The notes under the pieces: generated by a model
The model's database searches: none
What the model saw: only the letters and a program-made list of their open reading frames with translations
What the model was told of the DNA's origin: nothing
Assembly: GCA_963920575.1 (NCBI GenBank)
Contig: OY986972.1
Coordinates: forward strand, 16,534,502 to 16,598,501
DNA length: 64,000 nt
Direction of reading: 5' to 3'
From: Narthecium ossifragum
Lineage: Eukaryota; Streptophyta; Magnoliopsida; Dioscoreales; Nartheciaceae
Shown: one piece after another, positions 43,230-54,423 of the stretch
How the letters are laid out: every line of letters starts with the position of its first letter
Numbering within the stretch: the stretch's first letter is position 1
Program-made: the position numbers and the translations under genes

Positions 43230-45708
43230 GATTGAAGGTGAAGTTGTGGGTCAGTCATAATCACTAGAAATGAGTGAGAGAGGTAGTAGTAGGGATAATA
43301 CCTAGGCTCATTGGATCTGAAGGTGTTGGAGCACGAGAGTTATCCACTTCAAAGAAAGATGAAGAGGATGGCATGACCTGCACAAGTGGAAGTGAGGAAG
43401 TCTTAGCATCCATTGCTTTTGGCAGTGAAGAGATGGCCTCTTTCGATGACGACCGCGACATGAGGAAGGAACAACATGAATTTTTAGTAGTGGAGGAGGT
43501 GCTATGGAAGGGCATAACACTCATAAAAAATGATATGCTGAGAAAAATAGAGTCGGTTGATGCAAATTAAGAGCTAAACATTTGTAAGCACTCTATGTGG
43601 GTGAGCAGCCAAGAAAGATGCATGGCTTAGATTTAGGTTCCAACTTGTTGGAAGCATAAGGTTTCAGCCAAGGGATATAAAGCCAGCCAAATGTTTTGAG
43701 CTTGAGGTAATTTGGAGGTCGGTGGAAAAGTGACTCACAAGGAGATTTGTTATCCAATATGGGCGTGGGCATGCGATTTATGAGATAGTATGCACATTAG
43801 ATAGCATAAGTCCAATAGGTAGGAGAGAGATGAGACTGGTGAAGAAGAGTCATGCATCCCTCTATAAGTGACGATGTCGCCATTCAGATATGCCGTTGTG
43901 TTGTGGAGTATTAGGAGTAGTAGTGTAGAATCCTATACCATGTTAAGAGAGATATTGATCTCAAGGCTACAAACTCACCACCATTGTCTGTATAGATATT
44001 TTTAACTTTGCTTTTGAATTGATTCTCAAGAATAGTCTTTAGATCTTGACAGATGGTGGACACCTCAGATTTATTTCACATAGAAAAGAGCCGCATATAC
44101 TTGGTATAATGATCCACAAAGACTACATAAGACATGTAGCCATCGATTGAAGTAGATGGGGAGGGACCCCAAATATCATAGTATATAAATGCAAGAGGCC
44201 CATCACTGTGAATAGTAGAAGTATGAAAGAGAAGTCTATGTGATTTATTATTTTGGCATGAAACACAGAGAGAATTATTGGAGCTGGATGACACAGGTAA
44301 TCAATAATTGTGAACAATGCTAGAGAGAAGTTTTGAACTGGGATGCCCTAGCCTCATATGAGGTTTTCCTTCACTGACAAAAGCAATGGATAACCATAGC
44401 TTGTGTGCATTTTGAGGCATAGGGTACACACCATCCTCACATCTTCCTTGAAGCTAAGTCAACCCCGTGCTCTGGTCATTCACCAAAAAATAAAAAGGGT
44501 GAAATTCAATATAAACATCATTGTATTTGGTAAATTGGTGAACATACACAAGATTCTTTTTTTACACTAGGAACACATAGAGTGTCAAATAATGTTAATG
44601 GCTTGGAGGGAGTAGGGAATTCAGTGGAACCAACATGTGTGATACTCAAACCTGATCCATCGCCAATGATAACTTCATCGGTACCATCATACTCGGAATG
44701 GGAGGTAAGGTTGCACATAGCTAAAGTTATATTGTGAGAAGCTGCACTATCTACCAACCAACGTTTGTCCTTGGAAGAACTAGTCCTTGTACAATTCACC
44801 AAAGCTTGGAATCGTTGCATGAATTCGTGGCATTGCTTGGCGGAATGTTCAGGCGTATCACAAAATTGACACTCAATGTCGGACCAAGGGGGACCTGATT
44901 TCTTCGGGTGGTATTGACGACCATATTTATTCTTTTTTGGGTTGTTTTGGTTACTCCTTGTGGATGTTGCATTTGTAGTAACAACTTGAGAAGGTGTAAA
45001 AGCCTCCAAGCACTTGACATAGCTCTCATGGCTCACGAGAAGATCATGCAGTTCTTCAAAAGACAAAGAGTTCTCACGAGCGTGAATTGGGGCAACGATG
45101 ACCTTAAACTCAACTCCAATACCATTCAAGACATAAAGAGTAAGCTCATCCTCAAAAAGAGGAGTATCCATCATAGCTAGTTCATCAGCAAGCGTCTTGA
45201 TGGATTGAAGGTACTCACTAATAGATTGAGTACCACACTAGCTGAGACTAAGGGATTCCTTTTAACTACATGATTCGGGACCGAGAATTATTAGCATAAA
45301 GTCTCCCGAGTTTAGTCCAAGTATCCTTGGAGGATGTGGCAGTAGCAACAAGGGGTGCAACAAGTTCGGAAACAGAACCAAGAATAGCATTAAGAATAAG
45401 GCTATCTTGTCTGATCCAGTGAGCTCGTTCCAGTGAGCTTGTTGAGCAACAACCTTGGTAGCATCGACGGTTGTGGAGGAAGGTTCCGACGGACATTAGA
45501 GAGTGCCATTTACATAATCTTGAAGATCATAGCCGATTAGCAAGGTAGTAAATTGACGCTTCCATGTCTGAAAGTTGAGCGGGCTGAGATTGAAGGGGAG
45601 TTGGGAGGCGGCGTTTATGATGATTAAAGGTGTTTCAGATGTCGTGGCGGAAGCGGTGACATCCGGTGAGCCAGATGTAGAAAGAAAAAGAGATAAAGGC
45701 AGGATCAA
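43230..45708 (-). pseudogene. Ale-like Copia gag-pol remnant
   Basis: Reading on the minus strand from 45708: Gag N-terminus (LPFNLSPLNFQTWKRQFTTL, about 45600), Gag middle (DSLILNAILGS about 45400), a knuckle CQFCDTPEHSAKQC (about 44870), protease WLVDSAASHNIT (about 44750), GAG-pre-integrase (CVSCQNNKSHR about 44260) and integrase core (FVDHYTKYMRLF about 44110, then decayed sequence to about 43600). The last part (about 43520-43264) has the Ser/Pro-rich region that normally precedes reverse transcriptase; RT and RNase H are missing. Many stops and frameshifts interrupt it. It lies in MULE-2, outside the CACTA. Confidence 0.85.
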
Positions 45709-45733
45709 GAAATTGCTCTCACGAGAGTTGCCC

Positions 45734-45960
45734 CTCTGATTCCATAAAGAGATTTTAACACCCTTGATTGTGTAAATGTCTGCTCAATTGTTTCATTGAT
45801 GTACATAGTATTTATACACAAAGATTGCCATATAAAAGAAGGCAAGTATGATATTTTAGTAATAGCCATACAAGGAAAAAGATACAATCAAATCAATATA
45901 AAATCCTGAGCTAAGATCCCGGTGATTGAGCAGATTGATTAGGTAACATGGGTTGTACGA
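45734..45960 (-). repeat. Primer-binding site and probable 5' LTR of the Ale-like remnant
   Basis: CTCTGATTCCA (45734-45744) is the inverted TGGAATCAGAG, a primer-binding site of the Met type with one change. Beyond it, read on the minus strand, TATAAATACTATGTACATCAATGAAAC resembles the promoter/polyadenylation part of short Copia LTRs. Outer border not determined. Confidence 0.5.
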
Positions 45961-46640
45961 TGAGCTAGAGAATCAATGATAGATTCCTTAATAGTAATAA
46001 CCCTATACATGATTCATGGATGATGGAACAGGGGGTCATCTCTTCATCAACCTATGAAGGCCTTCGAACAATGGCATTTGCACAACACCAACTTATTAGT
46101 TCTTAGTTACTCCGAATTCTCTTCTATCGAGAGGTTGCCGTAGAGATGCTATTGAAATGTCTGTTATGTTCTGAAACAAGATTTTTGGAACAAGTAAAGA
46201 TTTTTAAGAGATGTAAGTTTACATTATGATGACAATCCAGGATTTAAGGCAGACAGGGTAAATTGGAGAAACCATGCATATGCCATATGAGGTAAAAACC
46301 TTCTTATTCTCTTAACGTGACATGCAGAGCAAATGATGGCAAACAACAATCAGCAACCTAACAAAACATAAAATTGAAGGGATAAAATCACTTAAATTGA
46401 ATGCAGAATACTGAGAACATCTGAATAAGGACACCTTAGTTTCAGTACAGACACTTACATATAATAAGAACCAAAAAGCAGCAAGCAAATCTTAGTCTGT
46501 CAAGAGTAGAATGCACAAGAACATCTCCTATTGCTAATTATGAGCACTTGTGTGCCATCGCTATCAACTACAATATTCCTCACAAGATGTAGTGTGTACA
46601 ACATCAGCTACATTCCCATGTTAGTGACACCCCATGATCT
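45961..46640. other. Unassigned MULE-2 interior
   Basis: No gene or repeat recognised. Confidence 0.35.
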
Positions 46641-47127
46641 CTATGCCAGCTTCACGCACTCTTCGAATCTGAAGCAGTCGATCAGGTGATTGATTGCCAT
46701 CCCGGCAGCTTGCATGAACGAATACACGATCACTGAACCGACCAGTCGGAAACCTCTCCTGACAAGATCCTTACTAATTGCCTCAGATTTTGGAGTCCTC
46801 AAATGAATGGTCCTTAAATACTTGTATTTGTTGACCATTGGCCGGTGGTTCATATGTCCCCATATGTATCCATTGAATGATTTAAATTCCTTTGCAACCT
46901 AAAATAATACAGTAATAAAAAAAAAATATTCAGGTTGCAACAATATAATGTCAATTTTGATCTTGCCATGGTAAGAAATTTGATAGAGTTTTGAAAGATT
47001 TATGTAACATGCCTTTTGCATGCATATTGCCTTGTCTATGATGCATCTCGCTATGCATTCTACCGGTGCGAACTCTTTCTCCTCCATTATGGTAACAACA
47101 CTATGATCAAAGTTTGAGAACACTTCT
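46641..47127 (-). pseudogene. DNA-3-methyladenine glycosylase I-like gene fragment
   Basis: The bacterial-type Tag family removes alkylated adenine from DNA; plants have several nuclear members. Two exons are visible on the minus strand. Exon 47127-47013 (acceptor TTTGTAG) encodes EVFSNFDHSVVTIMEEKEFA and then ARCIIDKAICMQ. Exon 46897-46641 (acceptor ATTTTAG) encodes VAKEFKSFNGYIWGHMNHRP, TPKSEAISKDLVRRGFRLVG and IVYSFMQAAGMAINHLIDCF, ending in a stop at 46641. SKDLVRRGF(R)xVG and YSFMQAAG with the following H and C are conserved in the family, and this is its C-terminal half. The donor after the first exon is GC rather than GT. Exons with the N-terminal EEWG-type region are absent. Position inside long inverted repeats suggests Pack-MULE capture. 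Confidence 0.82.
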
Positions 47128-47484
47128 CTACAAACAGTCAAGAAAAATATAAAAGATTCAAAACTCAAATGCATACAAAAAATCCAAGAAGTATCAACTT
47201 TTTCAACAATTTTGACATGTATGACTCTCTTCGCTTGAGGATTTTGGTCCAGTTGTGATCTATCAGCAATCCATCCAACGTGAGCAGTTGAAACAGTCTG
47301 TTGTAAAAAAACATTAAATTCTAGATAAAGATCATCCATTTTTCAGATAATAGTATGTCATCAAATCTTTAGTTACATCATAAAAACATAGACATTTATC
47401 ATGCTTACGGTGATTGAAATAAGTATGAAAAGTTGGGTGTGGATTTTGTATATGAAGATGGTTGTCCTCAAATTTGGGTTAATT

Positions 47485-48333
47485 AATGATATAAAAACGA
47501 CAACTATATACCAAGAAATAGATTTTGGATTCTGAAGAAGAACAGTTCAAAAGGGGAATGAATTTCTACCAAAAAACTCTAAATAGAGAAAAATCAGACG
47601 ATCAAAATAGGAAGAACACATCGAGAAAGAAGATAAGAAAAAACCCGAAAACAAAAAATAGATTTTGATACAAATCTCTAATGAACTTCCAAAAAAACAA
47701 GAACACATTTCCAGAATTAGATCAAAGACGGGTTCCCAAGCATTGTTTCCATCCCAACAACAAAATATAATACTAAAAAAAGGGGGAAACTCATAGATTC
47801 CTCTGTTGAACCTTTTAGAGAGAGAATATAAGGATTTTTTACTATGTCAAAAAAGCCATCTTGGCATGTGTACATCGGAGTCGGAGACGGTGAAGGCTTG
47901 ATTGCCGAGAAGAAGACAAATGGACAAGGGTGTTTTCCATCTAGCACGAACCCAAAATTTTATCAGGTGATTCAAAGTTCAAGTTCAAAATAAGGTAAAT
48001 AAATCCAGCCGTTCTCCCTACTATTGTTAGATCAAATATTGGTCGTTGCTAGTAGGTGGATGTAGATCCACGTCCAGGGTTCATTATGTCAGGGCCTTCA
48101 AAGAGCCACCGCTAGGCAGCCCCTAAATCCTTCCTTCATAGCATGTAGGGAGCGCCTGTTGATAAGGCCCAGGGCATAACAACCCGAGAAAAAGTTCTTT
48201 GGTCTGGAATGAAAAGAAAATACAATTTTGATAAATCAATAATCAGTGGATTTAATTTGTAAAAAATGTTTCTCTGTTTTTTCCATTTGAGTTTGTAATT
48301 TTCAATTCTGGCTACTGTGTATATAAGTACTTC
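47485..48333 (-). repeat. MULE-2 right inverted repeat
   Basis: Reverse complement of the left repeat 23115-24285 minus the MITE. The outermost match is around GTAGCCAG (reading inward) versus ATAGCCAC on the left. Confidence 0.85.
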
Positions 48334-49420
48334 AACGGGGTGTTGTTTAGGTCATACCAAGTTTTAGGATACTATCATCATACCTAGGGCCAAGATTTGA
48401 TCATTTCTATCCAAAGGCCCAAAATATACCAGCACATTAGTAAATTCTTGACATGCATTATTAGCCATTTTTGAGCCGTTTTTTAGCCGAGCCGATAGCC
48501 CCCTCTTATTTCCAATCCCTAATTATTTTGTTCCCCAGTCCCTTTACTCCATCCCTCTCGCAGCCAATCTCCGCCAATGCCGCCAACGCCGGAGCTCCTT
48601 TGCCGCCGGAGATCCTCCAACGTCGTTCTCAATCCCTATAGTTTCCAATCTCCATCTCTTGCTTGCTCTCCCCGTCGAAATCCTCCATCACCTTCGCCTG
48701 ATGTCCTCCATCGTGACATTACAATAAGATCATCAGTCTTTTCTTCATATCCAGAGCTCAAGCAGTATCTCCTTTTCCTGTGGATTTTGCATTCTAGTTC
48801 TCTTTCCTTTGTTTTTGTTTAAATAGGGCTTTCAAGAATTGTATCAGTAATGACGAACTTGATGAATGAGATGCACTTAAATGCCCAATCCGTTGATCAA
48901 ATGACAACACAACTCTATAATGTTGTGATAAGTTGATAACTACCGCATCGTCGCCTTTTACTCATGAGCATAAAGTCTTCTCCTAGCTCAGCTATACCCC
49001 TATCAGCTGCAATTGAACCGGACCTTTCTTTTGAGACTGGTTCTACAAGGAATGAATCTACTCAGATACTAGAGACTTGATTTGCATTGATTGGATGGTT
49101 GGAAAACTTTGTAGAAGGTGATAACTTAGGGAATCTTGCGAACTACAGACCATGTGCTTTATATATGCTTGTCATATGACGTGCAATTTTTGAAGTATAG
49201 TGTTTGGCTATGTCTGATTGAGTTTAGTGCTTGTTATTTAAATAATGCATCTTTTGGACTGATTGAGTTTAGTGCTTCATGTATTTAAATGATGCATCCT
49301 TTGAATTGTGCTTTTAAATGGCTGGGATCATTACTAAAGCTTGTGTTTTTAATGAAGCTTAGATTAATCACGTAAACAACACTTGTACTTAGCATCTAAT
49401 GAAGTTTGCTTAATTTAGTT
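48334..49420. other. Unassigned stretch left of the FAR1-type gene
   Basis: Contains a short GC-richer frame (48577-48822) without a recognisable domain; it could be a leader exon. Nothing else is supported. Confidence 0.35.
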
Positions 49421-49428
49421 GTAGACCA

Positions 49429-51767
49429 TGGCCACTTTTGACCGAGTCAACACTCATAGGGAAGCGTGGCTTGCTTTACCCTCTTCAATACTAAAAAGGT
49501 ATTTCACATAGCTTTGAACTTTTAAGTTACCATCATGTGTGCTTCTTGCTTTTAAAAACTTATTTTCCACTTTCAGATGAAATTATATGCGGTGACAATG
49601 GGGAAAAAATAAGTATTTGGATGTTAAAGTGGAGAGACGTGGATCACACACATGATTGGTACCTTCAACATTCAAAGCGTATTGGATTTGGCATTCGATG
49701 TCATTGTGGGCATAAGGTATAAGGTATTTAGAGGGACAAAACTTGGGTGTGTAGTAAAAAAGGTGAGAGAAAACAAAAAGACGTGGAGGTAAAATTTGAG
49801 CGAGCAGAAACAAGATGTGAATGTGAGGCTATTTTTGATGTTAAACGACAAGCGAGCGGGATTTATTGAGCCAGCAAGTGACAAGCAAGGCATAATCATC
49901 TCTTGTTTACACCAATGAAGTCTCAGTTTATCCCTTGTCATAGGAGGATAGATGACTTCTCTAAGATTGGATGTGATGATGCTAAAGCCATTGGCTTACG
50001 GCCTAAACAGGCTCATGATCTTATGGCAATTCAAGTTGGTGGGAGAGAATTGTTGGGATTCATAAAACAAGATTTGCGAAACTACTTGGTGAATAGAAGG
50101 GGTCCAACAGATGGTGATGGAGGTGCCCAAGCTATATTAGATTATTTTGGTGACCAACGTGAGCAGAATTCTCTCTTCTTTTTCAAGGCCCAACTGGATC
50201 CATTTGGTCTTATCACTAACATATTCTGATCCGACCCCTCTATGCAAGTTTATTATGAATGTTTTGGAGACTTTGTATCGTTTGACACTACTTTCCGGAC
50301 TAATAAGGCAACAATGCCACTTGGGGTTTTCGTTGGTTTAAATCATCATAAAAAACAAGTGGTGTTTGGTGCATGTTTATTGTACGATGAGACTGCAGAC
50401 ACGTTTAGGTGGTTGTTTGAGACATTTCTCATTGCATGAAAGGGAAAATGCCTCAGTCAATATTCACAGACCAAGATGCTGCTATGTTGGCTGCTAATCC
50501 TACTATCCTCACAGAGTCTTGGCACTTTTTATATGTATGGCATATCAATCAAAATGTCATGAAGAATCTCGGGGTTTTATTTGACAATGTCTACTTCAAG
50601 CGGGCTTAGGACCACTTGTTGTGGAGTGGGGATGAGTTGCATTTCGAGGGGAGTCGGGGAAGGATGATACACGAACATGGGCTCCACCAGAATGAGTGGT
50701 TGAGAAGGACATATAGCTTCCGTTATATGTGAACTCCTTTATTTGTTCGAGATACTTTCTGTGCAGGTAAAAAAAAAGACATACATTATTCATTTTTCAA
50801 ATTGTCATTCAAATTAGAATTCGTAATTAATATGTTCATGATATCCTGTGTAGGTAAAAGAACTACACAGACCAGGGAAAGCTTCAATGCTAGGCTGCAG
50901 TCATATGTTAAGTGTGATCTTAGATTGGAGCATTTTTTCTATCATTTCCAAGTTGTACACACCAGCTATATTTGATGTATTTCAGAAGGAGATTATAAAG
51001 GTGCCTTACATAAAGATAGATTCTCGACAAGCTACTATTTATCACGAAGAGTATACCCTCTATATATGTACATGCGTACTCGATTGTAGCCAGGCCACCA
51101 AGCATGTTGTAGGTTTTTACCATACACTATACTCTTGCAGTTGCAAGCACTTAACATATGCTGGGGTACTCTGCTACCACATCATAGGAGTCATGCGAAT
51201 GAAAGGGTTCTTAGGCCAGATTCCAGAGCAGTATGTAAGCAAGAGGTGGACTAGATCCATTAGAGATGTATCAACGGCCACATCGGTATGCATTGAGAAA
51301 GATGCAAAGCGGTGGATTGCTCTAAAGCAACGAAGACTGCTCGTAGAGTACGGGTCAATAATTACAAGTTTTCATTGGACGAGGCGAGTTGGCCCGAGTT
51401 TGATAGGATTCGGGACTTGCTTGTAGATACTATGCAACGGATGTCTATTAGCAAAGGGGTTGAGTTGGGACGTGCAATAGATGATCCTTCAGCTTGTTCT
51501 AATCTAATAACCGAAGACGGGGAAGATGTGGTTGTTACCGGACTGAAGCAAAGGGAGGCTAAGAACAAGGGAAACAAGAGGTTGAAATTGCTTGTCGAGA
51601 AGGTTAGAAGGAAGACAAGAAAGTCCCATGTACAACCACAACCATCATCACAACCAGTGTCATTCCATCCATCATCACAACCAATAGCACGCCGCCAACT
51701 CGATCTAAGGATGATCCAACGGTACATGAGACTTCTATTATGCATCTTTGATTCCTTTTCTTGTTAG
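49429..51767 (+). pseudogene. FAR1/FHY3-type MULE transposase-derived gene, broken
   Basis: FAR1-type proteins derive from Jittery/Mutator-like transposases. A possible first coding piece begins ATGGCCACTTTTGACCG (49429). The N-terminal FAR1 DNA-binding region follows (KRIGFGIRCHCGHK about 49676; ETRCECEAIF about 49807; HNHLLF about 49890; HRRIDDFSKIG about 49944). The MULE DDE domain comes next (GDQREQNSLFFFKAQLD about 50150, VSFDTTFRTNKATMPLG about 50280, FTDQDAAMLAANP about 50465) and the SWIM finger (CSCKHLTYAGVLCYHIIGVM about 51138, IPEQYVSKRW about 51220). A basic C-terminal tail is read in another frame to 51767. In-frame TGA at 50227 and 50437, a TAG near 50608 and frame changes near 50700-50890 and 51320 break it. 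Terminal repeats of its element were not found. Confidence 0.88.
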
Positions 51768-52859
51768 AACTAGAGACATTTTTTTAACTATGTACCAATT
51801 TTCATCATTTTATGCAAGATGGGCTCGATGAGGTGCATGCCCATTGCTCCAGTGCACCTAGATGATGCTAGAGTTCAATGTTTATTGTAATGGCATGCTA
51901 AAGGTGGTAGAAAAGAGAGTGAGGGCCGAGCTTTGAAGTGAATGATGATTTTTGATGTATTAACTAATGTCTTATGCCAATATGAGATCTCATTGAAGCT
52001 TTATTTTAGATGGTAATGTGGTATTTTCGTATATTTAGCTTGAATATGAGTTAAAAATATTGGTAAATAAGAGAGTGGTCGATTTGTGCATCAAAACTAT
52101 AGTTACATTCTTGTGTTACTAAGCAGCAATGTTAATTCATGTTGGAAAGGAAAAATTGAGGTGAAATTGCAATCACATATGTGTTGTGTTGTCTTGCCAT
52201 CTTATTGGCTCTTCTGATATGTTTGATTAAGTAGAACATAAACTCATTAGCAAGTGCACACAATAGGTGGAAGCTTTCGCAGTTCAATTAACTCAAAGAG
52301 AAGGAGAGTTGCTTCAGGAAAAGGTAAAATCTTTGTCTTACTTAATGCAAGTCCTTCCTACTTACATTGTTAGTAAAATGAGACAAGAGGACAACAATAT
52401 GCTTTTTCCATCTTCCATCAATTTCAGATCTGTCTATATTCAATTGAGAAATTGGCACTTTAGCCACAACATACAATTGAATAAAAGTACAACATAAGTT
52501 CTTCATACTACCCAAAACATACAAAGAACACAAACTCATTTTAGCGATATACAACGAATACAAACCATTCCAGATGGTTTGACATACATACAAAGAATAC
52601 AAAACCATTTCAGATGGTTTAACATACATACAAAGATTACAAGCCATTACTGATGGTTTAACATTCAAGAATAGTCTCGTGAGTTAGCTGGTTGACTGAA
52701 CAGGTTCTTTGCGGCAGTTGATCCTTGAACTGGAGAATTAGATCTTGTTGGTATTCAGATACTAACTGAACAGTTGAACACTTGCTATTTTCTTTGAAAT
52801 TTGTGCCTCCTACGACTCTGAGGCTAGCACCTGAAAGAGGATCCATGTTTGGTTCAGCA
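51768..52859. repeat. Non-coding stretch with 39-40-bp tandem repeat
   Basis: No gene recognised. Within it, three copies of a GAATACAAA(A)CCATT(C/T)CAGATGGTTT-type unit occur at 52556, 52595 and 52635 (period 39-40). A related Cys-rich open frame on the minus strand is the translated repeat. Confidence 0.7.
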
Positions 52860-53171
52860 TCACATATGATCAACTTTTAGAACATGTTCATGATCAAAGC
52901 CATATATAACCAAAGAAACCATCAAAAATTTCATTTGCTTGGCCAGTTCTCTCAATGCATTCACATCCATACAGATGTAACTGACACAATAATCTCTACC
53001 GGCCCTCATAATCCTATCCATGTGTATTTTTCTAGTCTCCTCTCTATGCTCCCGGGGCATATTGCTAATGCGATCACATGGTGCGTAGTACTTTTTAATT
53101 AAAACAACTACGACAACGTATACCACGGCGAGTACCCACATCATCTCGAATTCTTCATCGTAACCATCCAT
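52860..53171 (-). pseudogene. PIF/Harbinger transposase N-terminal fragment
   Basis: 103 codons. They begin with a hydrophobic stretch, then YYAPCDRISNMPREHREETR, RDYCVSYICMDVNALRELAK, the N-terminal part of plant HARBI1-like nuclease/transposase genes. After about 70 recognisable residues the homology-like pattern is lost and no DDE core is seen. It is therefore an isolated fragment. Confidence 0.65.
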
Positions 53172-53334
53172 CTAAAGAGGAGAGGGAAGGGGAGTGAATG
53201 AACACAACATTCAAAACTATATCCTTACTCTTGTGCAAGTGGTTATCACTTTACATGATTTGAGTAGAAAAAGAGGAATGCTCATGTGAGTAATTGAATT
53301 TTTCCTTAGAACTTGATATTTTCTTTAACAAGCA

Positions 53335-54221
53335 ATCTATCTGTTGTGGGATATTTCCTCACGCTCCGAAAGAGCAAACACACGCCCCCGCTGGCCGCCT
53401 CCACCTCTGGAGCGGCTCGGCTCAGCCCCTGACCCACGCCCACCACCGCTCCCCTGCCAGGCACCAGACGCTCCGCCTCTACTGCCCTGCGGCATAGCGC
53501 CCCGCGCTCCTCGCAAAGGACAGTCTCTACGGTAGTGCCCCGGCTGCCCGCACTGGAAACACGTGGTCGACGCTCCACCAGGCTGCTGACCCTGGCCTCC
53601 TCCTGACGGAGCTTGCACAGACGGCCCGGCCGTCAGTAGAAGCTGGCCTGCCGAACTCGGCAACAGCGGCTGGAACTGCTGCGTGCGCTGCGACTGTAGC
53701 TGAAAGCGTCGCTGACGCCGCTGGTGCCCTCTGCCGAATCCCCCTCTGAACTGGGGTCTCTGCGGTGCGCTGGTAGAGGATGCCGGTGGAACTGCCCAGC
53801 ACCTCTAGTCTCGCAACTGCGCCTCTACTGCCACGGCGTAGTCCAGAACTGCTGAGTGCGTCTGAAAGCGGTGGGAACACGTCTAGCGCCTGATCTCTGG
53901 ACGAAGACCCCACTCAAACTGTCGTGCCCTGGCCACTGAATCTGCTGCTACTGCCCCCGCGAAACGGACCAAGTGCGTGAACCGGGTGGCATACTGCTGA
54001 AACTCTAGCAAGACCACCACAGCGGTCCACGCGTCGACCGGAGCGAGAACCCCCTCGGCGAGAAGGGCCTCCCCCCGTTCGACCGAAACCGTCGATGGTG
54101 ATGGCTCAGCCCGTCTAACTCTGACCTCCATGACAGGTGCTACCCTGTCTGGTCGGGTGAGTTGACCAGGTCGTGCCCCACCCCGACCATCAACCAAAGG
54201 TCGGCCTCGAGCTCCCGACAT
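53335..54221 (-). pseudogene. Tekay/Del-like Gypsy gag, truncated
   Basis: Minus strand from the ATG at 54221: an Arg/Gly-rich start MSGARGRPLVDGRG, a Gag capsid region (FQQYATRFTHLVRFAGAVAA about 53990; VARARQFEWGLRPEIR about 53915), then in shifted frames a Gln/Ala-rich linker and a CCHC knuckle CFQCGQPGHYRRDC (about 53555). The sequence stops matching right after the RVFALSE segment that precedes the protease, at about 53335. Protease, reverse transcriptase and integrase are missing. At least two frameshifts occur. It follows its own LTR and primer-binding site, so it is the 5' end of an inverted, truncated element. Confidence 0.85.
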
Positions 54222-54408
54222 CTGCGTAATCACCAACAACAAACGAGCGTCCACTCGTTCGAAACCCAAGACAAAGCAGCACAACATAAAGCGGAAAAAC
54301 ATAACACATCAAAAGGAGCATGTACAGATGTTCTAGACATAGAACTAACCCATTCCACGCTCAATCTTAATCGAATCCTAATCCTAAACCCTGGGATCTA
54401 CAACCTAT

Positions 54409-54420
54409 GCTCTGATACCA
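54409..54420 (-). promoter_or_regulatory. Primer-binding site of the Tekay/Del-like element
   Basis: Minus-strand TGGTATCAGAGC, three bases from the LTR edge; initiator tRNA-Met type. Confidence 0.88.
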
Positions 54421-54423
54421 AGC

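Larger units (their letters stand above)
23115..48333. mobile_element. MULE-2 (Pack-MULE-like) with large nested insertions
   Basis: Bounded by inverted repeats of roughly 850 bp: 23115-24285 (interrupted by a MITE) and 47485-48333. Between them are a host-like DNA glycosylase gene fragment, an Ale-like Copia remnant and the entire CACTA element. Long inverted ends around a host-gene fragment are the pattern of Pack-MULEs. A 9-bp target duplication was not recognised, so the exact ends are uncertain by some bases and an inverted duplication of other origin is the alternative. Confidence 0.68.

Noticed and set aside
23115..48333. Reading the 850-bp inverted repeats as LTRs
   Set aside because: They are inverted, not direct, and have no primer-binding site or polypurine tract.
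48577..48822. 81-codon Pro/Ser-rich frame as a gene
   Set aside because: No domain, no conserved start context; may be a leader exon but unsupported.
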